64,000 nucleotides of DNA from Candidatus Gugararchaeum adminiculabundum (GCA_902384795.1 CABMDC010000007.1:79717-143716), one strand, 5' to 3'; numbered from the stretch's first letter, positions 1-9,446 are shown. Made by a program: numbers and translations. Notes: generated by a model from the letters alone, not told the origin.

Positions 1-201
1 ATTGTAGAGTTCAGCAAAGAAATAACACTCCGACCTGGTGATTGGCATGCGTACAACAACAGAGCGAACGCTTACAACAAAATTGGGAGGCATGACCTTG
101 CCCTAAAAGATTGCGAAAGCGCATTGAAACGTGGAGCCGAGGAACGATTCGTGAGATACAACCGCGATTTGGCGCGGAAGTTTGGGGAAATTGAAGAATA
201 A
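1..201 (+). CDS. C-terminal fragment of a TPR-like repeat protein (truncated by window edge)
   Basis: Frame 1 is open from base 1 to TAA at 199-201; peptide ...EITLRPGDWHAYNNRANAYNKIGRHDLALKDCESALKRG... has a TPR-like pattern. Confidence 0.6.
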   Translation: MVEFSKEITLRPGDWHAYNNRANAYNKIGRHDLALKDCESALKRGAEERFVRYNRDLARKFGEIEE

Positions 202-211
202 GGTGAAGAAT

Positions 212-568
212 ATGGATAAGAAAAATGGGATAACGTTGATAATCGGAGGGAACGCGAGTGGCAAAACTCGGCTGCTGAAAGAGTTGAGGGAGATTGCAGG
301 CGGAAATGCTGAATATTACAATTACCGCGAAACCGAGGATTTGCTCGCGCAGGAAATGGATAAGGAAAAATTCAGCACACTTTTGGTTGATGAGCCGTTT
401 ATCACGGGGCAGATTGGCGGAAAGCCAATTGCCAAGTTCATCATGCAACTGGCAAAGAAAAGAAAGGTAGTGGTGGCAACCTCTTTTGATGGCGCAGAGT
501 TTCTCTTTTCAGCTGCGGGAGATTTGAAGTTGGAAATATTTTACATGTCGTATTGGCACGCGAGGTGA
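212..568 (+). CDS. Small P-loop NTPase (ABC-like Walker A GGNASGKT, Walker B LLVDEP)
   Basis: ORF 182..568; start MDKKNG at 212 preferred because it matches the paralog at 1371. Confidence 0.6.
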   Translation: MDKKNGITLIIGGNASGKTRLLKELREIAGGNAEYYNYRETEDLLAQEMDKEKFSTLLVDEPFITGQIGGKPIAKFIMQLAKKRKVVVATSFDGAEFLFSAAGDLKLEIFYMSYWHAR

Positions 569-999
569 TGTTTATGGACACTGAAAGTAAAGAGGATCTT
601 GAAGCTGAAGCAATAAAATTCTACAAAAAACACTACAAAACGTGGGACGAAGAACCAGGAATAAAAGCAGAACCTGGGGCAAAAAACCAAAGAAATCTAT
701 TATTCTGGTGTATTGCAGGCGAGGTAAACGCAACTTACGGGGTAGTTTGGTTTTATGAAACAAAAGAAACGCTATTGGGCAAAATACGCAATAGCCATAG
801 GCCACATCACCTATCTTCCGTCCTATCTCTGGGTGAGAAAAAGGAAGTGGCAAAAAAATTCCCTAGCAAATGTGATAAGTGCGGTTTCCATCGTTTTTTT
901 GGCATCAGGGTAGAGGAAACGTCAATCGGGCATGACATAATAATTTTCTGCCCCTGTTGCAAGGCGGATTTGATAGATGCGTCAATAGGCGACCCGTAG
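553..999 (+). CDS. Hypothetical protein with C-terminal zinc-ribbon-like Cys pairs (CDKCG...CPCC)
   Basis: Intact ORF with CxxC...CxxC. Confidence 0.5.
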   Translation: MAREVMFMDTESKEDLEAEAIKFYKKHYKTWDEEPGIKAEPGAKNQRNLLFWCIAGEVNATYGVVWFYETKETLLGKIRNSHRPHHLSSVLSLGEKKEVAKKFPSKCDKCGFHRFFGIRVEETSIGHDIIIFCPCCKADLIDASIGDP

Positions 1000-1000
1000 G

Positions 1001-1336
1001 GTGATGTTTATGGTTGATGTGAGATATTATGAAAATCGGAAGCTGCTGAAGGACAATGGCGCGGCGCTGAAGTCCCTGGAAGCAGAACTTGAGAAGAATG
1101 ACTTTCGTATTTCACAATCATGGGGAGGCAAGCGTTTTTTCCTCCACCGGTATGGCAAAGGGCTTTTTGGAACCGGACTCTTTCCAACGGGGCACGAGAT
1201 GGCAGAGCTCAGCTTTTCAGGCCGCAAGATTGTAATCCGCACGAATGATAGGTGTGAGGATGAGGATGTTGCCGCGCTAACTCCAATTCTCAAGGAATTC
1301 GAACAAAAGCACGGCGTTCCCTGTGTTGTTGAATGA
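1001..1336 (+). CDS. Hypothetical protein
   Basis: Intact ORF in a tightly packed same-strand series. Confidence 0.45.
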   Translation: MMFMVDVRYYENRKLLKDNGAALKSLEAELEKNDFRISQSWGGKRFFLHRYGKGLFGTGLFPTGHEMAELSFSGRKIVIRTNDRCEDEDVAALTPILKEFEQKHGVPCVVE

Positions 1337-1361
1337 AAGTCCCTGAGGAGTAGGGATATGG

Positions 1362-2270
1362 GTGAAAATTATGGATAAGAAAAATGAAATAACGCTGATA
1401 ATCGGCGGGAGCGCGAGCGGGAAAACCAGATTGCTTAAAGCAATGAAGGAAGCGGCTGGGGAAAACGCGGAATATTATTATTGCAATATAGAAGAAAAAC
1501 TTCCGCAGATTAATGGAGGTTCCTGCGCGCTTCTTTTGGATGAGCCGTTTGGCTGTCTTGATGCCAAGCCGGTTGCGGCACGCATTGGGCGATTGGCAAG
1601 AAAAAGAAAAGTAGTCGTGGCGACCGCCCTTTCGGAAGCGCGGGAATTCGGCTGGGATAAAGCGGAACTGAATGTAATAGAGCTGAAAGGGCATGAAATC
1701 ACGTCCGAGCGAATGAGCGTCATTTGGCAGGGCGTTTCAATTGTTGAGAGGGAAAAATCGCTTTTTAGAGCCACTGATATCGGATACCTTGAAGACGTGA
1801 AGAAAGAGATTGAAGAGCGCGGAGTGAATGTGAACGCCCGTGATTTGGGACTGAGAACCCTGCTGCATTATGCAGATAAACCGGAGATAGCGGAGTATCT
1901 GATAAAAAAAGGGGCGATGGTTGATGCAAGAGATTCTTTTGGCGCAACTCCGCTCTACGATGCTGCGTTCGGAGGAAAAGCTGGAGTAGTAAGAGTTCTA
2001 CTGAAGCATGGAGCCGATCCAAACGCAAAGGGACCTGGAAGGAGTACACCACTGCATGAAGTGTGCCATATGTCTGACGTAAAAATGAAAGGTGCAGATT
2101 ATTTGGAAGTTGCGAAACTACTAGTTAAGGCAGGCGCTGATGTAAACGCAAGGAACAGTTGTGGGTATCCGCTGCTTTATTTTGCAAAAAACAAGAAAGT
2201 GATTAAATTCCTGAAAAAGCACGGGGCAAAAGCCAATAAAAGCAGAGCTAGTAAAGATAAACACCGGTGA
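1362..2270 (+). CDS. P-loop NTPase domain fused to ankyrin repeats
   Basis: N-term IIGGSASGKT / LLLDEP; C-term ankyrin repeats (ARDSFGATPLYDAAFGGKAGVVRVLLKHGADPNAKG..STPLHEV, VAKLLVKAGADVNARN). Confidence 0.8.
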   Translation: MKIMDKKNEITLIIGGSASGKTRLLKAMKEAAGENAEYYYCNIEEKLPQINGGSCALLLDEPFGCLDAKPVAARIGRLARKRKVVVATALSEAREFGWDKAELNVIELKGHEITSERMSVIWQGVSIVEREKSLFRATDIGYLEDVKKEIEERGVNVNARDLGLRTLLHYADKPEIAEYLIKKGAMVDARDSFGATPLYDAAFGGKAGVVRVLLKHGADPNAKGPGRSTPLHEVCHMSDVKMKGADYLEVAKLLVKAGADVNARNSCGYPLLYFAKNKKVIKFLKKHGAKANKSRASKDKHR

Positions 2271-2276
2271 AACGGC

Positions 2277-5087
2277 ATGAAACTTTCAGACCTAAACAAA
2301 GAGCAACTCGCAGCCGCCACGCACGACGGCAATGTTTTCGTATTGGGCAATCCGGGAACCGGCAAGACCAAGCTCATAACTGGCCGCGTGCTTCACCTGC
2401 TGGAAAAGGGAGTCGCGCCCGAAGACATCCTTTGCATGACATTCACCATAAAAGCAACGGATCAATTGCGCGAAAAGCTTAATGAAAACCTTGGCAAGGA
2501 GCACCCAGAAGTGAATGATGTGTGTGTGGAAACATTCCACTCCTTTTCCTTCAATTCCGTGAAGCCATTTCTGGAACAGCAAGGAGTAAAGACTAACGTG
2601 CTCAGGGAAGGAATGCAGCGGTTCCTGCTTTTCAAAACAATAAAGAAGCTGGACATATTTGACTATTCTGACGAATATTTGGTGGAAATTGCAGCCGACT
2701 TCTCTTCTAAACTCTCTTATCTCAAATCATTCGGAGCCAAAAAGAACTACAGCGCAAAGGACATAATTGCCAAGCTCACCGAGTTATACGGGGAGAAAAA
2801 AGTAAAGCCGGAAGAAGAGAAAATTAAGGCGCTTGTGCCATACATTCCACGTATCCTGAAAGAATACGATGAGGAAAAGGCAAAGCACGGGATTGATTAC
2901 ACTGACATGCTCCTATTTTTCAAAGAACAACTTAACAAAGAACCGATGCATTTTGAGCACGTGATTGTTGACGAACTGCAGGATGCGAACGAATTGCAGG
3001 CGGATATTGTTCTCAAGCTCGCTGAAAAAGGCATCTACTTTGTTGTCGGCGACAGGAAGCAGAGTATTTTCCGCTTTCAGGGCGCGTCGGTCAACACTTT
3101 TCAGAGATTTAAGAAAAAGGCAAAGGAATTCGTGCTTGTGAAAAACTACCGTTCAACTGATGAAATTTTGCAGTATGCAAAGGAATACCTCATCCAGAAA
3201 ACAGACTCGTACAAGGATGAACTGAAGGGGCTGTCAAGCGAGAAAAAGGGCAGCAAACCTGCCATCCTAAGCGCCGAAGGCGACACTTCTGTTGTGATTC
3301 ATTTCATAGACAAGATGCTGAAGAAGCATGGAGAAGTTGCGATAATCGCGCTCAGGCATGCGCAGCTCAGGGAAGTTGCCGACATGCTTGATCTTCTTGG
3401 CAAGGAATACACCATAACCGGCACTCGAAACTCCACTTCAGAGTACACGAAAGAGTGCATCACTGACTTGATTAATGTGCTACTGAACAAGGATAAGGAT
3501 AGTTTCCTGCGAGTATTGGCTTCGCCGTTTGTGAATGTCAGTTTCAGAGATGTGATTGAGCTAAAAGAGGAGATGGTTGAGAAAGACATAACCGACATAG
3601 AAAAACTCAGGGGAAAGCCGGTGCTAAAAGGCTTTTTTGCCATGTACGACCGATTCAAGGAAAGCAGCGCCACGATGTACAAATCCTTTGGCATTCTCTT
3701 TGACCAGTTTTTGCTCCCTTCTGCCTTGAGCCTGGGCAAGGATCAGTTCCTCACTACAAACGGCATCTACTCCTCTGTGCGCGAGTACTTTGAGGAAGCT
3801 GTTTTCACCAGGCACAATGACCTGATTGATTACATCTCCATTTCAAGCGAGATTTACGAGCTCGTAATCGGAGAAGAAGAGAGCAAGATAAAACTCTTCA
3901 CAGTCCACTCGGCAAAAGGTAAGGAGTTTGAGTCGGTCATTTACATGCCGTCAAAAGGCGGAAGCGGTACAAAATTCATAGAATGGACTTTTGACGGGAT
4001 GATTTTGCAGGACTATGACATAACCGAGGATTTGAATTTTGAGGAGTTCAAAGTGGATTTTGTTGCCATGACCAGGGCAATGAACGAGCTTACGGTCATA
4101 GGCAAGCCTACCTACTATTTGGAGGGAGTTTCTTCCAAGATTGATTCAACCGAGATACCAAATCTTGAGACATTGAATCCGGAAACGAACACGCAGTTAT
4201 TCAACCTCTATTCGCATATTTTGCCTCTGCTTCAGGAGTGCAAATATGATTCCGCGATTACGGAGATAAACGGGCTGCGCAAAAAGAGGCCAATTGTTTT
4301 GGATTGGCTGCTGAAATACGCAGATGACCGAAGGCGCGCAAACAAGAGCTATTCCTACTCCTACTTCAAATCATTTTTAGATTGCCCTCGCAAGTTCCTT
4401 TTTACCCAATTGCTCGAGGTGAACGCCTTTGAGCCGAGCACAGGAGCGATGGATTTCGGCACTGCTGTGCACGATGCGCTTGAAACCATGAGCAAGAAAG
4501 GGACTGTTTCCTTAGACCACATAAAAGACAAGAAGGTCAGGGATGCAGTTGCAAACGCGTTCCTTTGTGAAGCCGAACTTTTGGAGAAGTTGAAGGCGGA
4601 AACCTCCAAGTTCGTGAGCGCGGAAGGAGATTACACAGTTCCTTTGTCTGAATTCCTTGGGAAGAAATGCGAAGGAAAGATACACGGGAAAGTTGACAAG
4701 ATTTTCGAGGCCAACGGGAAGACGGTAATTGTTGACTATAAAACAAGCGCAGGCGGTGATGCGGACAGCAATCAGCTGCATCTTTACCGCTATCTTTACA
4801 GCACTGAGAAGAAGATTAAGGATATTGAGTCGATTCTTCCTTACTTCTACTTCGTTTATGTGCGCGACAATCCTGTTAAAAGCGAAAGTGGGCGCGGGCA
4901 TAAAATTGCCGGTGCGCAAAGCGCCAAATACGCAGAGAAACTTCAAGAGATGCGCTCCGCTGTGGAGCAGATTGCGCTTGGAGATCCGGTTGTTTTTCTT
5001 TCAAAGAATGAAAAGGGATGCGACAGATGTCCCGCTAAATTGTTGTGTGAACGTTTAGAGTGGGAGAAGAGAGGGCAATCAGAGTAG
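2277..5087 (+). CDS. UvrD/Rep-family (SF1) helicase with C-terminal PD-(D/E)XK nuclease and probable Fe-S Cys cluster (RecB/AddB/Cas4-like)
   Basis: LGNPGTGKTKLI, VDELQDANELQADI, GDRKQSIFRFQGA, VHSAKGKEFESV; C-term DYKTS; Cys pattern LDCPRKF...CDRCPAKLLC. Confidence 0.9.
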   Translation: MKLSDLNKEQLAAATHDGNVFVLGNPGTGKTKLITGRVLHLLEKGVAPEDILCMTFTIKATDQLREKLNENLGKEHPEVNDVCVETFHSFSFNSVKPFLEQQGVKTNVLREGMQRFLLFKTIKKLDIFDYSDEYLVEIAADFSSKLSYLKSFGAKKNYSAKDIIAKLTELYGEKKVKPEEEKIKALVPYIPRILKEYDEEKAKHGIDYTDMLLFFKEQLNKEPMHFEHVIVDELQDANELQADIVLKLAEKGIYFVVGDRKQSIFRFQGASVNTFQRFKKKAKEFVLVKNYRSTDEILQYAKEYLIQKTDSYKDELKGLSSEKKGSKPAILSAEGDTSVVIHFIDKMLKKHGEVAIIALRHAQLREVADMLDLLGKEYTITGTRNSTSEYTKECITDLINVLLNKDKDSFLRVLASPFVNVSFRDVIELKEEMVEKDITDIEKLRGKPVLKGFFAMYDRFKESSATMYKSFGILFDQFLLPSALSLGKDQFLTTNGIYSSVREYFEEAVFTRHNDLIDYISISSEIYELVIGEEESKIKLFTVHSAKGKEFESVIYMPSKGGSGTKFIEWTFDGMILQDYDITEDLNFEEFKVDFVAMTRAMNELTVIGKPTYYLEGVSSKIDSTEIPNLETLNPETNTQLFNLYSHILPLLQECKYDSAITEINGLRKKRPIVLDWLLKYADDRRRANKSYSYSYFKSFLDCPRKFLFTQLLEVNAFEPSTGAMDFGTAVHDALETMSKKGTVSLDHIKDKKVRDAVANAFLCEAELLEKLKAETSKFVSAEGDYTVPLSEFLGKKCEGKIHGKVDKIFEANGKTVIVDYKTSAGGDADSNQLHLYRYLYSTEKKIKDIESILPYFYFVYVRDNPVKSESGRGHKIAGAQSAKYAEKLQEMRSAVEQIALGDPVVFLSKNEKGCDRCPAKLLCERLEWEKRGQSE

Positions 5088-5092
5088 GAATG

Positions 5093-5167
5093 TTAGAGAT
5101 CCTGTGGCATCACCGTTGTTCTTTTGTTTGCTTTCGCACACTTGTACGCCTCGTCAAGCGTTTCCGC
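5093..5167 (-). pseudogene. Duplicated 3' end of a histone-fold gene (AETLDEAYKCAKANKRTTVMPQDL*)
   Basis: Hand alignment to 5899..5973: 58/75 nt and 19/24 aa identical; no start codon in frame. Confidence 0.75.
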
Positions 5168-5171
5168 GAAC

Positions 5172-5825
5172 TCAAAGTTGAATTAACAAATTGAGCCGCT
5201 TTGAGCTTTTACCCAGATCCAGTTTATCTGAGTTTTTTATCAGTTCAATGAATTCGTTTCTAGTTAACCCTGATAGATTTTTTTGAACGAGTTTGGCTGC
5301 CGGGATAATTTTTACTTTTTGGTGCTCTTCGGAGGATAGGGTAGCCACGTTTGGGATGAACCTATTCGTGATCGAAACATTATCTATCTCAATCTCATGA
5401 GGTTGATTCATGTTTATTCGACCAAATTCTGGTTGATTAATGTCCAAAAGAGCATAAAGCTCTGTTGGAAATGGATCGGTGCAAAGATCACTCATCTGAT
5501 TCAGGCAGGGTAAAGCATAAAAAACAGAATTTGGTTTGGAACTTGCAAGATACGTTAAGATCCTATGCTGATCTCTTGTTACGTTTGTATTTATTTTGAA
5601 TCTGAACTTGAACATATTGTGGGGTCTCGGTTCAATACCAAAAGGTCGCTTGAACTGGAAATATGAAATCATGCTGCTCGGAGCCAGTTTATGAACTATG
5701 CCGCAGTCCCATCCAACTCCTCGTTCTTCCTGAAGACTAGTGCCGACCCAGACGAGATTGCTTTGTTGTTGATAGTATCTAACAAAGTTGATCTCAAACG
5801 TTTTTTCTGTTATTCTTAAAGGCAT
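5172..5825 (-). CDS. Hypothetical protein, possible PD-(D/E)XK-like nuclease (GWD...QFKRP)
   Basis: ORF 5172..5963; the upstream part overlaps the histone-fold gene, so a start at MPLRIT (5825) is preferred. Confidence 0.5.
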   Translation of the reverse strand: MPLRITEKTFEINFVRYYQQQSNLVWVGTSLQEERGVGWDCGIVHKLAPSSMISYFQFKRPFGIEPRPHNMFKFRFKINTNVTRDQHRILTYLASSKPNSVFYALPCLNQMSDLCTDPFPTELYALLDINQPEFGRINMNQPHEIEIDNVSITNRFIPNVATLSSEEHQKVKIIPAAKLVQKNLSGLTRNEFIELIKNSDKLDLGKSSKRLNLLIQL

Positions 5826-5898
5826 AGACGACACCATATTAACGGAGTTTCTTACGAGGATAATCTTAAATCGTATACTGGTTAATCTCTGTATTATA

Positions 5899-6069
5899 TT
5901 ACAAATCCTGCTCCATAACTGTAGTTCTTTTGTTCGCTTTCGCACGCCTGCACGCGCTATCAAGCGTTTCAGCGACTTTTTTGTCGAGCGCTTCTATGAG
6001 TGAACCCGAAACGCGCATGCTATTTTCTTTTAGGTACACCTTCACGTTGTTTTTTGTTACAAAATTCAT
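5899..6069 (-). CDS. Small histone-fold protein (NF-YB/DUF1931-like), 56 aa
   Basis: MNFVTKNNVKVYLKENSMRVSGSLIEALDKKVAETLDSACRRAKANKRTTVMEQDL*; below the ORF-track length cutoff; just downstream of orc1/cdc6 on the same strand. Confidence 0.7.
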   Translation of the reverse strand: MNFVTKNNVKVYLKENSMRVSGSLIEALDKKVAETLDSACRRAKANKRTTVMEQDL

Positions 6070-6080
6070 CTTATACACCC

Positions 6081-7232
6081 CTATTTTTTGAGCCCTAAGA
6101 ACCTGACGGCTTTCGGAGCTATAGCCGGAGCCTGCCAGCCAGGAACCTCAACATCAAAAACTTCCAGAATCTTTTTCGCTTCCAAAAGCCGGACGTAATT
6201 TCGTATTTGCCGCTTAGTCCTTTCCGCTTTTTTCGCGAACTCCGCGTACAGATCGCTGAATGTCGCTTCGCCACCCGCTTTCTTGACTATTTCAAGAAGC
6301 CATTTTTCCTCGGTTGTCGGGCTGAGCTCGCTGAGATTGAACGGGAGTTTTTCAAGCGGCTCTTTCGTTTTCTTCAGACTGTGCTTCACCGCTTCGAGTC
6401 CTTCTGAAACGTCTTTTTGGTTGATTGATTTCGCTTTCCGGTTTTCAGCTATGTTCGCGGCTCTCCAGAGAACTTCAAGCGCAAGCCGTACATTGCTTCC
6501 ATTTTCTTTCGCCGCTAACGCGCATGAGTTGATTACTGATTTCGGGCAGGTACCAGGAGCGAACGCGAGCTTCGCCCGCTCGTTCAAAATGTCTTCGAGC
6601 TGCTGAACTGTGTACTCCTTGAATTCAAGGCTGGACATCCTCAAGGAAGTTTTCACTCGCTCGTCAAATTTGGAGAGAAGCGCAGAATCAGCGGATACGC
6701 CGATTATGCCAAAAAGCCCTTCTCTTTTTTCGTTTGCCCGTGCCAGGCTGTATAATAGTTCGAACTCATTCCGGTAAGCAAGGCTGTCAAACTCGTCTAA
6801 GGCGATAAGAACAGAGAGCTTTTCTTTTACGAGCTTTTCAATGATCTGACTGAAAACCTCGTCAGTCGCAAGGCCTCTTCTTGGAATTGCCAATTCAAGG
6901 GCTTCTGCGATTTTTGAGTAAACCGACATTTGCGTGTAAGTTTCCCAGCAGTTCACATAAACCGGAATGACCCTTGAAGAGAAGTCCTTGAGCTGCGAAA
7001 GGGCATATTTCATGCTGGTCGTTTTCCCAGTTCCTGACCTGCCGCAAACGAAAATATTCTTACATGGCTTGCCTTCAGTCAGTGGTTTTATTGATTCTGC
7101 AATTTCGTTGAGCTCACCTTCGCGGTGGAGGACTTCCGGAGGCGCGTACTGCGCAAGAAGAACTTCCTCCTTCCGCAGAATGGCCGGCTCGGCATGGTCT
7201 CCTCTATTCTTGAAAAGTTCGCTCATATTCAC
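6081..7232 (-). CDS. cdc6: Orc1/Cdc6-family replication initiator
   Basis: IFVCGRSGTGKTTSMKYAL, LIALDEFDSL, C-terminal winged-helix region; overall Orc1/Cdc6 architecture. Confidence 0.9.
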   Translation of the reverse strand: MNMSELFKNRGDHAEPAILRKEEVLLAQYAPPEVLHREGELNEIAESIKPLTEGKPCKNIFVCGRSGTGKTTSMKYALSQLKDFSSRVIPVYVNCWETYTQMSVYSKIAEALELAIPRRGLATDEVFSQIIEKLVKEKLSVLIALDEFDSLAYRNEFELLYSLARANEKREGLFGIIGVSADSALLSKFDERVKTSLRMSSLEFKEYTVQQLEDILNERAKLAFAPGTCPKSVINSCALAAKENGSNVRLALEVLWRAANIAENRKAKSINQKDVSEGLEAVKHSLKKTKEPLEKLPFNLSELSPTTEEKWLLEIVKKAGGEATFSDLYAEFAKKAERTKRQIRNYVRLLEAKKILEVFDVEVPGWQAPAIAPKAVRFLGLKK

Positions 7233-7449
7233 ACCGAACCAATTTATGGCAGGAAACCAATATTAAACTAAGCCATGAAACTTCATTATTTCCTAGGAAA
7301 TGAGCTGTGTCTACTCAGAGAAGGAAGATTGAATTTACGAATTTACTATAGTGGATAATCAGTGCAATAGGGCAAGGACTACTAATGAGAAGCCAAGAAT
7401 TATTGTGAAGATAGCGCGTGTTTGAAAAAATGAATCGTTGATTTTATTC
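7233..7449. other. Candidate replication origin region (AT-rich intergenic with ORB-like palindrome)
   Basis: Non-coding DNA immediately upstream of orc1/cdc6 containing ATTTCCTAGGAAAT at 7288-7301. Confidence 0.4.
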
Positions 7450-9210
7450 TTAAACAGTTGCACTATTGATAAAAATTTCGAGTTGTGATTTACCTGCAGC
7501 TTTGAATACGGATTCGATAAATGCACCCGTTTCTTTTAGAGCTTTTGTTACTTCTTCAGTATTTCTAAGACCGCCTGACTTATTTAATGGAACTAGTAAT
7601 TTATCTCTGGTGGGTAAAAATAATTCTACCACTGGACCCCATAGTTTTTCATAATCTTCAAGCGATTTCATCGTTTTGAATTTGAGAGTAAATGGATTAG
7701 GTATTTGCTTATCCAGAATTGTTTCCATGGCAGCACCTATAGCTGCGCTTAGAATAAGAATTGAACCACGCTCTCTAAAAAATTCAAGCGAATCCTTATC
7801 GGACTGGCTTAGTGCCACGCCACTTTCCTCTTTTTGGACCAAGCTTAACTTGTAGTTTCGAATTGCGCGATCTAGCGAATACACAAAAACTAGGTGCTCG
7901 GCGTGAGTATTTTCATTATACAGTTTTGGATATTCTTTATCTGATAGCCATATATCGGATTTTTTGTGATAAGCAATTTCTGGTTTCTGATGGAATGAAG
8001 CTAACGCTTGGGCAACTGATTCAGAAGGGAGCAACGTGAGTTTTGAATCGTAGTTCTCTATTCCGCGCCTTCCGCCTAGATAAAGTAATTTTGGGTATTT
8101 TTCTTTGAACTCAGCTCGGAGCCTCTGCTGAACAGGATGATTACTTCTAAAATCAGCTGCTTCCAGTTTGTTTTGGCTGTTGTTGTAGCGGACTATATCT
8201 AGAACAATATCGGACTTGGAACATTTAATAAAACGCGCTTGGACCATCGCTAGTTTATCCGGCGGGTTAGTAAGATCAGAAATTGCACCAGTAGTTTGCG
8301 CGCCATTAACGATGGATATCCCTTCAATCGAAAGCTTTTTCCCATCACTGGATGGAACGAAATTATTCACAAGAGCGGATATCCCATTATTAAACGCCCA
8401 GAAGTTTTCTGGTGACTGAACTGCCGAGTCCTTGATTGCGGAATTTATATTAGAATCTCCTCGTCTAAGACCCAGGAAATCGCGTAAATTCGCGGAGAAT
8501 AGTTTTTTCTCATGTTTTTTGTATAAATCATATAACCAAGATGCCGGTACAGTGGTTGAATAAGCCTCCCACGCATGAGATTTAATTAAATGCCCTCCGG
8601 GAATATCAACTTCAAATTTTTCATTTACGAGAATTGGGGTTTGCGTAGAGTTATACCATTCTGCTAGCGTATTTAATCCGACTTCCACCACAGTTACCTC
8701 GATAGAAACTGATGGATAATTGGATTTGAGAAGACTGCTCGCAGTTTTCGCTACTTGGGCCAATTCGTTGGCAGAGTTTTTTGACTCTGCTATATTGTGC
8801 GCATACCAAAAAGTTAAGTTATCAATCTCACCGGCATTCAATGAATCTCTCAGAGCCTTGGCGTGTGGACGGAGACGCTCTGGGAGATCGTCTATGTTGC
8901 TTGCAAGCAACCAAGACGCAGCAGTATTTAGATCTGCTGCTTTGTTGGATGGAGCCGCTTCCTTCTTTGTTTCTGAGATATATGACTGACCGATAATTGC
9001 GATCCCACCTTCTCGATCTGTATAGACGAGATCACATTTTTTATCATCAGGACCATCCACTAGACATTCGGCAGCTACTCCGTGGATGTCTTCTAGATTC
9101 AATCTCAACTCTAAAGCATAAAGTAGGAGAGCGTTTCTGCCATAAACCTTTAGGTCACTTCTATTGTTGAATGCAGGTATTACTGGATTTTCAACCATAT
9201 AATCTCCCAA
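7450..9210 (-). CDS. AIPR-family (abortive phage infection) protein
   Basis: LFSANLRDFLGLRRGDSNINSAIKDS...FWAFNNGISALV...IEGISIVNGAQTTGAI matches the AIPR core signature. Confidence 0.85.
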   Translation of the reverse strand: MGDYMVENPVIPAFNNRSDLKVYGRNALLLYALELRLNLEDIHGVAAECLVDGPDDKKCDLVYTDREGGIAIIGQSYISETKKEAAPSNKAADLNTAASWLLASNIDDLPERLRPHAKALRDSLNAGEIDNLTFWYAHNIAESKNSANELAQVAKTASSLLKSNYPSVSIEVTVVEVGLNTLAEWYNSTQTPILVNEKFEVDIPGGHLIKSHAWEAYSTTVPASWLYDLYKKHEKKLFSANLRDFLGLRRGDSNINSAIKDSAVQSPENFWAFNNGISALVNNFVPSSDGKKLSIEGISIVNGAQTTGAISDLTNPPDKLAMVQARFIKCSKSDIVLDIVRYNNSQNKLEAADFRSNHPVQQRLRAEFKEKYPKLLYLGGRRGIENYDSKLTLLPSESVAQALASFHQKPEIAYHKKSDIWLSDKEYPKLYNENTHAEHLVFVYSLDRAIRNYKLSLVQKEESGVALSQSDKDSLEFFRERGSILILSAAIGAAMETILDKQIPNPFTLKFKTMKSLEDYEKLWGPVVELFLPTRDKLLVPLNKSGGLRNTEEVTKALKETGAFIESVFKAAGKSQLEIFINSATV

Positions 9211-9271
9211 TTGCTATAATAGCGAGATTAAGAATATAACATTTCCTCTCACTCGCATGAGGAGCAACGCT

Positions 9272-9289
9272 TCATTTCCTAGGAAATGA
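9272..9289. repeat. 18-bp perfect palindrome TCATTTCCTAGGAAATGA
   Basis: Read directly; related copies at 7288-7301 and 10419-10433. Confidence 0.9.
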
Positions 9290-9394
9290 CCTGTCCTCTG
9301 TCGGTCTGATGTAACAGCGGGCAGCAAGCGGACGGTCTGATGCACTTTACCGTGCCCCCTATTTTAGGCACTACAATGCTAGCGCCTCGTCGTA

Positions 9395-9437
9395 TGTAGT
9401 CACCCAAATAGAAAGATTTAATAAATGTAGTCACCTA
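9395..9437. promoter_or_regulatory. Two direct repeats TGTAGTCACC (9395-9404, 9426-9435) flanking a TATA-like element before the Fic gene
   Basis: Read directly; 31-bp spacing. Confidence 0.6.
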
Positions 9438-9446
9438 TAAGATACT

